DNA of 30,000 nucleotides from Bigelowiella natans CCMP2755 (GCA_000320545.1 ADNK01002627.1:1-30000); one strand, 5' to 3'; positions 1-10,176 are shown, counted from the stretch's first letter. Notes: generated by a model from the letters alone, not told the origin. Program-made: numbers and translations.

Positions 1-1909
1 GGTGTCGTTTACTAACCCTTGTATCTTGTCTGGTGTGGTGCTATTTATCCTGCTTAGGTTGGCCAAGGTGCGGTGGAGTCGCTCTACCTTGGAGTTGGAC
101 TGGGCATAGTATACAGGTGAGGCATCAATATTAGGGTGTGGTAGCTGTAGAAGAGAGGTCTCATTATCCACATGTAACTTCTTTGGTATCTTGTTTATGC
201 TAACTTCATCAGGGATAGCCTGGAGCTCAGACTCCCAGGTACGGTAGCAGTTAGTAAGCCTCTGCTTATATAAGCCTTTGTTCTTCTTAGCAACGTTGAC
301 CTTGATAATCTTTTTAACCCAGCACTTTCCAGTGGCCACATCAACGAAGGTAAGGTAGTGATAGCCATCGTACTTATAAACATCAATTTGCACGATATCT
401 AAGAAGTTCCTTGCTTTGATTTTCTTAGATGCACGGCTCTTGCTGGACTCCTTGGTGGCGACGCCTGCCGCCTTCAAGCTGGAGCACCTGCAGCCACGCA
501 GGTATGTCCTTATCTCTTTTAGCTTGTAGGGCCAGTAGTAATGGTAGAGTAGAGCAGTGATATGGTTTTCTCCTACGTGTGCAGGTCCATGGGCGGTAAA
601 GAGAAGGGCTCCCCTGGTCCGCCGTGGCACGTAGGTACGCCTAACATTATTAGTGTATACATATATCCTATCACTAAGTACCTCATGCTTGTGTTTGTAT
701 TTATCCAGGTGTTCTTGAAGGTGCTGGAGCTCCTCTGGCTCAGGCAGGAAGTCGCCGTCCTCGAAGGTAATCGCGTTAACCATAGGGGTGACCTGGGTAG
801 GGACTTTCTTTTCGAACAGCCTGCTGAAATAGTCAGCAAGCTGCTTGTCTCCTGGTGCGTAGACCACTGTCCTCTTGTCCCTAAACTCTTCCGTGTCCGC
901 CCTCATAGCTGCATACTCATCGTTAGGCGCTTCGAGCTTGCGGTCGATGCCTAGGAGGGGCTTGTGGTCAGTCATTAAGGTGAAGCTGGGCACCGACAGC
1001 AGGTAGTATCTTAGTTTCCTCTGCGCCTCAGTCATGGCTTTATACTCTCCTTTTGTAGGGCTGTACTTGGCCTCAGCTGCTGTGCAGGCCCTGCCCCACA
1101 CCCGTATGATCTGCTGGTCTTGGGTAAGTACAGCAGCCATACCTAGCTTAGACCAGTCTGTCCATAGGGTAGCTGGTCTAGTAGTGTCTAGCTTAGCATT
1201 CAATAGGGTGTTGCTGCATAACTTTATTAGGTTATCGAAGTGGGCATCAAGGCCAGCCTTGGCCCACACCTTAGCGAAGCTGAGGCCTACAGAGTTCTCC
1301 TTCCGGTAAGCAGTAGTAAAAGCAGCTGCAGTCCTAGCGTAGGTAGGGGAGAACCTACGTAGTATCCAAGCTGCAGTCTGCAAGAATGACTTTAACTCCT
1401 TTGCATTCTTAGGTTTAGGGGCTTGCTGTAGTGCTGCTACTTTCTCGGGGTTTGGGGTGATGCGGCCTTGCTCCAGGTAATATCCACACCACTTGATTCT
1501 TGTAGCTAGGAATGTACACTTCTGCAGTCTAATAGTAAAACCGAAGTGTGCAAACCTAATAAATATATTTTCCAGGAGGAAGATCTGAGCGACGACTGTG
1601 TTGGTACATATTATGTCATCATCCACATACACAAACACAAACACCCACAACACAGACGCCATCCCATCATGTGTGTATGCCCTGTAGTTCTGACTACTGA
1701 ACGCATCCCCTGATATGCTTAGGCCGTAAGGGAATACGACGAAGTGCCACTTCCTGTGCCTGCTGGAGAACGCGGTAATGGGGCGGGAGGTTTTGTGGAT
1801 GGGTGTCTGCATGTATGATTCATTTTTATCTAGGGAAGAGTAGTATTTGTATCCTATGACGTGTTCAATAACCTTTGGCTTCCACACACGGGAAACGATT
1901 TGACTAACA
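1..1909 (-). CDS. Partial pol: RT (N-terminus missing), RNase H, integrase
   Basis: The minus frame is open from 2094 to base 1 and leaves the window without a stop. RT begins near 1870 with the conserved SSLDKNESY block, followed by FPYGLS and the catalytic YVDD at 1629-1618. The RT thumb follows at about 1560-1330. RNase H spans about 1190-830, with TDWS, an acidic residue in KGEY, TDHKPLL near 975-956 and the closing PGDKQLADYFSRL. Integrase has an HHCC-like zinc module at about 600-480, then Asp at 384-382, Asp at 168-166 and Glu at 84-82. The second zinc cysteine pair reads C-R-C instead of C-x2-C. Only 27 residues separate the last Asp and the Glu, where about 35 is usual. The RT fingers motifs are absent because the frame runs into the inverted repeat. 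No ATG of its own is evident, as expected for a gag-pol fusion product. Confidence 0.88.
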
Positions 1910-2035
1910 ATGTCACAGCAGCTAGAAGAACAGCAGGACTTTGGCTCGCAGGCCGTGCAAGGGCACGAGCAGAAACAGGAAAGGAAGGGCGATACGGACG
2001 CTAAGGAAGGAGGAGGAACACCTCCACAGGCACCG
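1870..2035 (+). repeat. Left copy of perfect 166-bp inverted repeat
   Basis: This segment is the exact reverse complement of 4045-4210 (paired coordinates sum to 6080), with no mismatch or gap found. It carries 40 bp upstream of the gag ATG plus the first 42 gag codons. On its outer side the minus strand runs directly into RT coding sequence. One further mismatch and a few matching bases extend similarity to about 1866. Confidence 0.95.
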
Positions 2036-4543
2036 CCGGGACCAGCACCCGGGATTAAGAAAGCAGATGCAGCAGCAGAGGCACTGGAGAACTTCTACGA
2101 GGCGGACGACGAGGACGTGGCCGCCGAAAGCAAGAAGGTCGTAATGGCATTACGAGCCTTGCGACCCAGGGCGAGCAACTACGCCAAACTGAAAGTATCG
2201 ATAGAATACAAGTATCAGACACATGATGTTTGGGCAGCTATCATGCAGGACATCATGGATTACGAAGCAGACTTACCTCCAGAGTGGGCAGCTTTGTTTA
2301 GGAACGACGGGGGTCTGGGCGCCTCGCGGGGGACGACCCAGAGCACCGTCAAGCAGCAGCAGCCGGTACAGCGGAACACCCAGTTCATGTCTGTTAAAAC
2401 AGCACCGGTTATGATAACGAAATACAACGGGAAAAGAGGTGAGGCAAGGAGGTGGTGGAAGAACGCTAGGAGTATACTCTGCGACTTTACCCCTAACCCC
2501 ACCGAAAACGACAAGCTCAAATGGCTAGCTATAATAAAGCAAGCCATGGACCTTTACGAGACAGGCAGGACCCGGATCAGGCAGCTAGAGAAAATACACA
2601 CTACAGTTAGTGGGCTACGAGACGTTGAGGCGATAATGAAGGCTTTTGTAAATGAACAGGATGCTAACTCCCTACCCCAGGCTATTAGAAAATACAGAGC
2701 AATGATGCAGCATGAGAGAGAACCTGTTAGAGACTTTGCCACGCGCTTCCAGGATATGATCGACGAACTACATGATTTTAATTACAACACAGGTGATGAT
2801 CAGGCAAGGTTTGAAGAGTTCAAGTTAAAGATAAAGGAATCCACTTACGTTACGGAGAAAGGCTACACCACGATGGAGGCAGCAGTGCAGGCTATATCCC
2901 TACGCGAGCAGGAGCAGGACCGCAAGTTTACCAGCCCTAAGGTACCTGGCATAGGAAACATTAACGCTATTAAGCCGCAGCGAGACTGGTACAAGGACAG
3001 GGAAGGTAACCGACGTTGCGGATACTGCTCACGTAAAGGGAAACACACCGCTAAAGACTGCAGAGACAGGAAAGAAGGACGACCCAGGATGACGATCAGG
3101 CAGCTCAACGAACACTACGAGAAGTTAAAGAGAAAGAAAGGCAGAGGACAAGGATATAACAACAGCAAATGGCAAGGCAGCAACAACGGGAAGAACAATA
3201 AATATAAGAACAAAAAGCAGAACAGTATCAATGCTATACAGCAGCAGATAAACGGAATATTAGATCACCTTAAGCAGGCGCCGACGAAGACAGCAGTACC
3301 AGCAACGCAGGACCAAGACAAGCCCATGACCCTAGACGACATAAAGAACTTAGGAGTATGCAACATTAATGACGAAGACGCTAACAGGACTATCAAAGTT
3401 GCTATGACCAAGGTTAAAGTTAAAGACAGCTACGGAGACTACAAGAAACTACCTGCCCTTTGGGATAGTGGCAGCATGCCGAAGTCCTTCATAAGCCTAA
3501 GCACAGTAAGAAGGTTAGGACTATTGGATCAAGTGACTAAGAAAGAACGTAAATATGCTCAAGCAGACGGAAGCTCTTCCATGAAGACCGTCGGTGAGCT
3601 AATGCTAAAGCTACAGATACCTGGCAGCGACGCGGAGACCCAAATCAAGACCCGAGTAGCCATGACTTTATCCATGGAACTACTCCTCGGACAGGATGCC
3701 CTAGAAAAATTAGGGGGGATCATATCATTCTACAATCACAAGATATACTTTGCTAAGTTGCCAAAGAAGTCAGGCAGGACCATCAGCCAGAACATGATAC
3801 GGCTTGACGAGTGGACCTCTGAGTCAAGCGTTAATGCGTTAGAGTTTATGGACCTAGCGGACAACAAGCTACCTACACCTACCGAGCTACGGAAGAAGAA
3901 CCCCGGCAAGACCATCCGACAGATAACGGAGCTACTGGACAAGACCCCCCCAGCTGATGATTGGGATATCGACAAAGGCAAAAAGTACATTAATAAAATA
4001 TTAAACGAGAAGTACTCTGACATCACCAAGCCGACGACGAAGCCCGGTGCCTGTGGAGGTGTTCCTCCTCCTTCCTTAGCGTCCGTATCGCCCTTCCTTT
4101 CCTGTTTCTGCTCGTGCCCTTGCACGGCCTGCGAGCCAAAGTCCTGCTGTTCTTCTAGCTGCTGTGACATTGTTAGTCAAATCGTTTCCCGTGTGTGGAA
4201 GCCAAAGGTTGTTGCGCGTAAGGTGTTCACAGGCCGAGGCGCTACGTGCACAAGTAGGCAGGGGGGGGGAAAGGCACGTTTGCTTCCTTTTGAAGAGTTG
4301 TGTTTATTTTTATTAAAGATTATATTTTTATTAAATCGTGCACTGCGTAATCATTCGCGAAGCTTTCGCGAATGCCGCCGCACGTGGGGCAGCACACTTC
4401 CGGTGTGCTGCCATGAGTCCCGCCGGAACCCACGTGCCTATGCTGTATTAATATCTACGTTATCTATATTCTATATCCGCGACAACCCCTTTGTTGTCGC
4501 ACGTGACTTGTGCCCGCGTAGTGGTACGCGCTACAACTGCTAG
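1910..4543 (+). CDS. Gag-protease polyprotein, inverted relative to pol
   Basis: The frame opens with ATG at 1910. Residues 1-45 are rich in Gln, Glu and Pro. A capsid-like gag region follows, with the REPVRDFATRF block near residue 270. A zinc knuckle CGYCSRKGKHTAKDC lies at residues 370-384 and has five residues between Cys and His, where the classical CCHC box has four. A retropepsin follows with catalytic Asp519 in WDSGS and a later LLGQDALEKLGG segment. Real retroelement protein ends near base 4044 (about residue 711). Downstream the frame passes through the right inverted repeat and then antisense through the putative LTR, giving a meaningless Cys-rich tail up to 4543. In an intact element this frame would continue into RT. 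Start and domains are clear. The natural C-terminus is unknown because of the inversion. Confidence 0.88.
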   Translation: MSQQLEEQQDFGSQAVQGHEQKQERKGDTDAKEGGGTPPQAPPGPAPGIKKADAAAEALENFYEADDEDVAAESKKVVMALRALRPRASNYAKLKVSIEYKYQTHDVWAAIMQDIMDYEADLPPEWAALFRNDGGLGASRGTTQSTVKQQQPVQRNTQFMSVKTAPVMITKYNGKRGEARRWWKNARSILCDFTPNPTENDKLKWLAIIKQAMDLYETGRTRIRQLEKIHTTVSGLRDVEAIMKAFVNEQDANSLPQAIRKYRAMMQHEREPVRDFATRFQDMIDELHDFNYNTGDDQARFEEFKLKIKESTYVTEKGYTTMEAAVQAISLREQEQDRKFTSPKVPGIGNINAIKPQRDWYKDREGNRRCGYCSRKGKHTAKDCRDRKEGRPRMTIRQLNEHYEKLKRKKGRGQGYNNSKWQGSNNGKNNKYKNKKQNSINAIQQQINGILDHLKQAPTKTAVPATQDQDKPMTLDDIKNLGVCNINDEDANRTIKVAMTKVKVKDSYGDYKKLPALWDSGSMPKSFISLSTVRRLGLLDQVTKKERKYAQADGSSSMKTVGELMLKLQIPGSDAETQIKTRVAMTLSMELLLGQDALEKLGGIISFYNHKIYFAKLPKKSGRTISQNMIRLDEWTSESSVNALEFMDLADNKLPTPTELRKKNPGKTIRQITELLDKTPPADDWDIDKGKKYINKILNEKYSDITKPTTKPGACGGVPPPSLASVSPFLSCFCSCPCTACEPKSCCSSSCCDIVSQIVSRVWKPKVVARKVFTGRGATCTSRQGGGKARLLPFEELCLFLLKIIFLLNRALRNHSRSFRECRRTWGSTLPVCCHESRRNPRAYAVLISTLSIFYIRDNPFVVARDLCPRSGTRYNC
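4045..4210 (-). repeat. Right copy of perfect 166-bp inverted repeat
   Basis: Reverse complement of 1870-2035. Read on the minus strand it gives a gag leader, an ATG at 4170-4168 and the first 42 gag codons, then runs into the antisense of the gag-protease 3' end. It is probably the original gag start next to the LTR, since the putative LTR abuts it at 4211. Confidence 0.95.
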
Positions 4544-4550
4544 ACTGGAC
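4211..4550 (-). repeat. Putative 5' LTR of the retrotransposon
   Basis: The segment directly precedes the gag leader in minus orientation and begins on the plus strand with TGTTGCGC, compatible with the TG...CA ends of LTRs. It contains an A/T block at about 4299-4334 that reads AATAAA-like on the minus strand, and three perfect stem-loops at 4352-4374, 4388-4412 and 4479-4500. A CAACA near 4688-4692 could alternatively be the outer end, which would make the LTR about 480 bp. The call rests on position and structure only. Confidence 0.45.
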
Positions 4551-5474
4551 AAACACGTGCATCACGTGCTGGCGTGCATGGCTGTGTGCACCCAACTAGT
4601 CAACTAGTAGCCAAGCTAGCAAGTCGTTGACGAAGTACTTCAATGAACTGCGCACGTCAAAACATGACATGCCAGCGTGAGCCACTCCAACACTGCGAAA
4701 CCAAAGCTAGCAAAGCCGTGTGATGATCGAAAATCGCAGTGTTGTGTGCTTGCAGGGCACACTGGCACAGTTCAGTTGTCACCAACCTTCAGGCTGCAGC
4801 GTGCTCTAGTGCACCACAACGCACTGTCGTGAATGAACACCTTGGGAATGCGCTCCAGCTGTGACCGGGTGACGCAATGACGCACGCACACTGCCTTCAT
4901 TGGATCAGCTAGTCAGCTTACACGTTCTGTGCACAACCAGACAACGGAGCCGCCATTTTGACGAACAAGTGCTGCACGCATGCTAGCATGCACGCATGGT
5001 GAACAGTGACCAACTGTCTGGCTAGCACATGGCCTTTGTCATCAGTTCCTGAAGCAGTTCAATCGTGTTATCTGCACGTGCACTAGTACAGGCATGCATG
5101 TGATCTCGCTGATCACTCCACTGTGTGATGAGTGACTGAAACATCATTCAGTCCTGAGATGTCTGCGTGCTGGTCATGAAGAAATGTTCCACGTATCAAC
5201 GACCAAAACACATTGCAAGCATCACTCATCATCGTGCTCCATGACTACCAAAGCATTGTTGGAGATGAGTGGCAGCTGAGATTTTCTCTTCTTTCGGACA
5301 TCAGTGCGAAGATCACTTGCAGCTATGGTTGCGGAGATTCGATGCGAAACTGTTGAAAACATCAAATGTGTGCACTTTAGAAAAGAACACTGACCGACTT
5401 TCGAAAAGAAAAGACAATGATTTTAATTGAAGCGAAGAAAAATCAAATTAGCTAGCTACACAATGAGCATGTCA
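4551..5474. other. Non-coding region, nothing supported
   Basis: No convincing exon on either strand. The sequence is rich in GCATGC and CACGTG-like words and differs in texture from the microsatellite-rich host spacers, so part of it may be outer LTR or older transposon sequence. No boundary can be drawn. Confidence 0.4.
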
Positions 5475-5774
5475 TCAAGTGAAACGCGATCCATGGAAAA
5501 CAGCTCCAGATGTGCGATGCTGCAAAACGCCTGTGTCAGGCGTGCAGAAATGACCACATAAGGAAAGAAATCTTGTGCAAAATGCTCGCCATTCTAAAAA
5601 ATTGCGCTTACAAAGTGCTCGTATCGTCAACAAGTTGCTGGTGTAATTCATTTGAGGACTCGTCGCTCCTGCTGTAGCATCATGTCTTTCACTCTTTTGA
5701 TCCACAATCTCATTTGTCTTCGTGCTCTTCTTCTTTTTACTTCTCGAAACTGAAAATGACCCGCGGCGTTTCAC
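5475..5774 (-). CDS. Alternative last exon of the DUF389-type gene (candidate)
   Basis: On the minus strand a good acceptor (TTAG at 5778-5775) opens a frame that starts with a very basic stretch (RSKKKKSTKTNE), continues with polar residues and ends with a stop at 5475. The upstream gene offers a phase-0 donor GTAGTG at 6108-6107 that would join it in frame, skipping the read-through end at 5968. Either C-terminus keeps all predicted membrane segments. Only the first half of the exon looks protein-like. It could also be non-coding 3' sequence. Confidence 0.35.
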   Translation of the reverse strand: MKRRGSFSVSRSKKKKSTKTNEIVDQKSERHDATAGATSPQMNYTSNLLTIRALCKRNFLEWRAFCTRFLSLCGHFCTPDTGVLQHRTSGAVFHGSRFT

Positions 5775-5967
5775 CTAACAGAAACGAGACATTCCTGAAT
5801 AAATCCATATTTTTAATGCAAAAACTAGAAGCTCATATAATACATTTTCCACATGTTGTGACATTCACAACTGAATGCTGAACTTACAGTTTTTGTAGCA
5901 TCAACATTAAGCCATTTAAAGTAAGGCGCTTTTCCAGGATAGCTAACACAGATAACATCCACAATTG

Positions 5968-8249
5968 TTAGTAAGTGCCAGCTTCAAAGAAAATATCATT
6001 TAAAGACCGCAAACTGTCATCCTGTAACAACTCACATTTAATTCTGCCTAATGTTAGGGCATAAACTTGCAAAATCTGCCTACGCTCACTGCGACTATCA
6101 ACCACTACTGACGTTGATTTTATCTTGATATAAAAGACGAGATAAGCCACGAGGATGATACATCCAATATTCAGCATGGTAAGGCCTTAAACAGAAGAGA
6201 GGAAGAAGAGAGAGAGACCAACAATAGTAATAAGGCATAATAACGAAAGACGGAGAAAAATGCGAAAAAGTGTGGATCATGGATAGAAATAGAATTCAAA
6301 TATGGGATGTTCCCCAAGCTTTCTTCTTCATATTCCTCCTGCACAGCGATCTGCACACTTACCGAGACTGATAGCTCCTAGTCGTATGAAGTATCTTGCG
6401 TCGACAGAAGGCTTGATGCCACCTGAGGAGGGCAGTACTAGTCTCTCCCCGAACGCGGCATAGGCCCTGTTTGGCAATATCCACATGGGTTTTTTATGAA
6501 GTAAAAAAATGTAACTGCTCGAAGGTCTCTCCGAATCGACTTAACAAAATTATTCACACAACACACATATTACCAGCACATCCCGCAGTTAACTGCCGGG
6601 GGTAGCAGCGAAGCAGAAATAGCCACTCCCACGAGCGATGCGACGTTGTTTGATATCATACCCCAAGCTACGCCGAGGCCTGCCGTGTTGTGCCACTATC
6701 ATCATCTCAAAACTCAAAACAAAACGTGAGAATGTAGAGCAGAGAAAACATCAACAAATATTCCACAAACCAGACGGAATCGCGATGCCTAGGCCAATAA
6801 ATAAGCCATTTATGTGCCCACGACTGACAACAATCATTCGAATATGTTCTTTAAATATTTTCGGAGGAAAAACATAAGGGAAAAGGCGAAATATACACGC
6901 AGTGCAGTTGAGGAAAATCCCCTTCAGCCTTGAGTAACAACAACATCAGGCATTGTATCATAAGGGGGGCGGGGTTCGATGAGTTTCACGTAATAACGAT
7001 TTAATTCTACGTAGTCATTCAATTCATGGACATTGCAGCGACGAGATAGGCAAAATCCAAAACCTACCCTTCCATTTCTAAGTTTGGCCAATTCAAACGG
7101 TCTCCCCATGGAGAAAATATGATGCCCACAACAAAACCGCAGAGGATACAAATCACCTGCAATATGCCGCAGCATCAACAAACGCCACAAAGCGCTTTTG
7201 AAGATGGAAAAAATAATGTCTATTTCCAGGTAAAGTTCTTATTATTTATTCATATTCTCTCTCAGCTTCCTGGGCATGCCTGACATCTTCTACTGCGAGT
7301 CGGCGTTTATTTGTGCATGCGTGTGCGTGCGCGTGTGCATATCTTCTCGTACTAAAGCGATAATCTCTGCGAATACGGCTGGTAGAAGGAGATCTCGGAA
7401 CATTCTGAGTTTCAGTCTGATGTATGCGAAAACGATAGATAATCGCCGTAAGCTCTACATATGCAATGTGCAGAAACGAAAAGCTAAAGAATGTGCTAGC
7501 AAGCTATTACAGGGAAATTTTTATCATAAATGCAATCTCATTCGCAAAATCTCACACACAAAGCTGCAGCTGTATCGTCTATCTCCTCCACGAAGCAAGT
7601 GCAAATCAGCTTCCTCATCTCTCGAAACGGAAAAAATATGTGATTGCTACAGTTGCTTGTTACTACCCGAAAGTTATTGCTAAGATCGGGCCCATCAGCG
7701 GTGAAACCTACGACAAATAGTAGCAATATATCGTTATGTTTGAAAATCAAGATTGTCGTTTATACACGAATTCGCAATTATATAAGTGCTTTTCTGTGTG
7801 TGTGTGTGTGTGTCTGAACTTATCTCTCACTATTACCAGCATGGACGCGACAATAACAACCGTGTTGTCCGCCGCTAGCGCCACGCCTAACAATCGTAAC
7901 AACACTCAATGATACTTGAATAACAACAAAGTACATTTGCAGAGGATAGAAACAGAAGAGTAAAAATGAATCTATATCTCAGTAGCTCGTAGAAGGCAGC
8001 GGAAACACCACAAATTTGGTTCCCCCCCCTCTCCTTGTTCTCCCCTCTACTCCTGCACAATCCAAAACAGTTTCTGCAATTTGGATATTTCCTCCTCCTC
8101 CCGTTATATTTGCTGCTTCTTTCGGTAAAGGTTACCAGCTAAGAGACTCGCCAGGACGGTGAGGAGAATGTAATCGATAGTTAGAAGAGACCCTCCGCGA
8201 ATATCTTCATATACCTGCTCGTTGAGAGGGCAGTTGCAAAGATGTGTGC

Positions 8250-8285
<36 letters not shown>

Positions 8286-9201
8286 GTGTAAAGAAAATAC
8301 ATTATGTATGTTTGTGTGAGTGCGAGTGAGTGTGTGAGTGTGTGTGTGTGTGTGTGTGGTCAAAAACAATGCAAACGCTGATGTCGCAGCCAAACCGATG
8401 TCCTACTATTTGAACTTCCCCTCTCACACACCCTCTTTGCACAGTGCGACAGCTATTGCTCTCATTACGGACAAAACGGTGATTTCGCCAAGGCAGAACA
8501 TCTATCGAAAAGGCTGAGGGATTTGCCAAGAGTCACCATGCCGGCCACAATGGATGATGGTTGGGTAGACCAACTAATAGGAATGCCTCTATTTACATAC
8601 CCTGTCACCGACAAGGCCCATATCAATCGCGCCAGTATCCATGCTGCTCATCGTCTCTGCTGCGTCTTCTGCGGCACTATCCTCTGGTGCTATCGGTACG
8701 ATGGACGGGTCAAGAGCATGGCGAACCTAAGGAGGAAATGACGCATAAATGATGCAAGGAGAAGGAAGGCGGTGTAAAAAGGATATAATCACTATTTCCT
8801 CATGTGTTATATTGAGAGGATGGTGGAGTGGACAACACTCAACAAGCACGGAAGTTTCATACGACGAGTGGGATCATCACTTTCGTCATCGTCGTCATCG
8901 TTATCCTCTCTACTACCGTTTTTCCCTCCTGCATCTTCTTCTCCAGGCTGAGCGCTGGCAGAGAACAACAATAGAAACAACAACCACAAGGCTATTACTA
9001 AGGCCAACCGACCGAAGGCGTCTGAAGCTACTACTACGCGAAGATAAAGCACCATCGTCAAAACCCGCCTTCCCTCTCCCATTACTACTTAAAAAAAGGA
9101 ACATACATATCGTCTTAAAGGGGCTAAGAAGTGCTCAGTGCGCTTCATTTCTCTCTCCATCGCCATTCCCTGCGATTGCTTTTCTACCATCTCTACTCTG
9201 G

Positions 9202-9236
<35 letters not shown>

Positions 9237-9910
9237 CTTATTGTCGGTGAAAAGTCCATGAAAGTCAGGCGCTCTGTAGCTGAGGACACATGGCGCTAAA
9301 TGCACGTTTCCGAACCTAATAAACATGTTGTTATAGTGCGTTGCAGTCGCTGCTGCTGTTTTTGCTGCGAATGCGGCCGCGGGTGCGCGCGCGCGCAAGT
9401 GCATTATCATACATGGATAAAACGAGGATATCACCATCGTCATCGTCATCATCATCATTATTGAGTCGTATTTATACCGTATTCCTACGCCTCTCTTCGT
9501 CAAGTAGTCCATCACTTTGTCGCATTTGGAATAAGAATCAACAACAAACGTGATCTGGTAGTCCTCCTTCGAGCTGATCTGATATATCACCGTGTGTTTG
9601 TTGTTGGAGGAGTGAGATAGTAGCCGCTGCGGAGGATGCTATATGTCGTTGCTAGCCATTCTATCCGACATCGAGATTAAACGACTCGTCAAGGCAGATT
9701 TCCGACTTCATTCATGTGGCGGCTCGCAATCGCGTGGGGAGGAGGCCAAAGTAAACAAACCTTATAAATGACTGTGGATGCTTTTGCAATTCCAAGACTA
9801 CCGACACTTCCTCCCCCAGTGCTTAGCCCACCCGCAGAAGAGGTGCTATCCCCCCCCCCTCCTCCTATCACGCTCGCTCCTGTTGCACTCTGGTTGTCCG
9901 AAGAGGCAAG
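5968..9910 (-). CDS. DUF389 / TIGR00341-type multi-pass membrane protein
   Basis: Exons (minus, 5' to 3'): 9910-9761, 9578-9478, 9315-9236, 9021-8999, 8726-8601, 8501-8469, 8214-8136, 7886-7837, 7707-7667, 7404-7353, 7156-7068, 6823-6771, 6679-6574, 6466-6363, 6185-5968. All junctions are GT-AG and all phases agree. The N-terminus is Gly/Ser-rich. Next comes a soluble module (DYQITFVVDSYSKCDKV, then RGVGIRFGNV), then an acidic linker. The membrane part carries the family blocks YEDIRGGSL, VASMLVSPLMGPILAITFG, an EMEGRG motif, LGIAIPSG and SLVGVAISASLLPPAVN, with about six hydrophobic segments, the last being NIGCIILVAYLVFYIKI. The family is a membrane protein of unknown transport or signalling role found in bacteria and some eukaryotes. 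The assignment rests on these remembered motifs. The first exon's acceptor (AAAG before 9910) is weak, so the 5' end may be wrong. Introns carry (TA)n and sense-strand (CA)n tracts. Confidence 0.88.
8253..8359. repeat. (TA)n plus (TG)n in a DUF389-gene intron
   Basis: (TA)n at 8253-8283 and (TG)n at about 8331-8359, both in the intron 8468-8215. Read in the direction of the gene (minus) the order is (CA)n then (TA)n. A shorter (TG)n lies at about 7795-7812 in the intron 7836-7708. Confidence 0.95.
9203..9231. repeat. (CTA)n trinucleotide repeat next to a splice donor
   Basis: On the minus strand this is (AGT)n, beginning a few bases after the donor at 9235-9234 of the DUF389-type gene. Confidence 0.9.
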
Positions 9911-10012
9911 CTTTGTTTTCAGCTCTCTATAGATTATAAGAATAAACGTCGTAGATGAATATAGGAAAGCAGACTAAGCAGCGATGTACACCTGTATAAA
10001 TACTTATAGAAC

Positions 10013-10176
10013 CTGACGAATCAACAGCACCCCTTCATGCACGACAGCATCCTTATCACCAGCATCATCATCAACATCATCACGATCATGGTAGTGATCA
10101 TAGTCATGGCCCTGCCTGGAAAAACAACTTACGAGATGACTTTTTCCGATATATCCACCAGTTGTCCAGCCCCATC
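10013..10176 (-). CDS. Tentative 5' exons of the DUF389-type gene
   Basis: Two minus-strand exon candidates, 10176-10133 and 10115-10013, join in phase through a strong GTAAGT donor and a TTTTTCCAG acceptor. The upstream acceptor is CTCTTTTAG. The joint peptide is acidic and His/Asp-rich (DYDHYHDRDD) and ends in phase 0, which fits the exon at 9910. The 17-base gap between the two exons is far too short for a normal intron, so one junction is probably wrong. No start codon was identified. They may belong to this gene's 5' end or be fortuitous. Confidence 0.35.

Larger units (their letters stand above)
1..4550. mobile_element. Rearranged Ty3/gypsy-type LTR retrotransposon, truncated by window edge
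   Basis: The block holds gag, a retropepsin, reverse transcriptase, RNase H and integrase. The order RT-RNase H-integrase along pol is that of Ty3/gypsy elements rather than Ty1/copia. Pol is read on the minus strand, while gag-protease is read on the plus strand between two identical inverted repeats, so the element is not collinear. A putative 5' LTR in pol orientation lies at about 4211-4550. The far LTR and the integrase C-terminus are outside the window. Both coding parts lack internal stops, which suggests a young copy, but the inversion and the missing RT N-terminal part should make this copy non-autonomous. The outer boundary is uncertain because no second LTR or target-site duplication can be compared. 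Confidence 0.85.

Noticed and set aside
6924-7190. Minus-strand frame ending at 6924 as a complete short protein
   Set aside because: A different frame of the same segment (7156-7068) fits the phases and the family motifs of the DUF389-type gene.
8538-8752. Plus-strand frame with a good-looking ATG context
   Set aside because: It is the antisense of the exon 8726-8601 of the minus-strand DUF389-type gene, which has splice and phase support.
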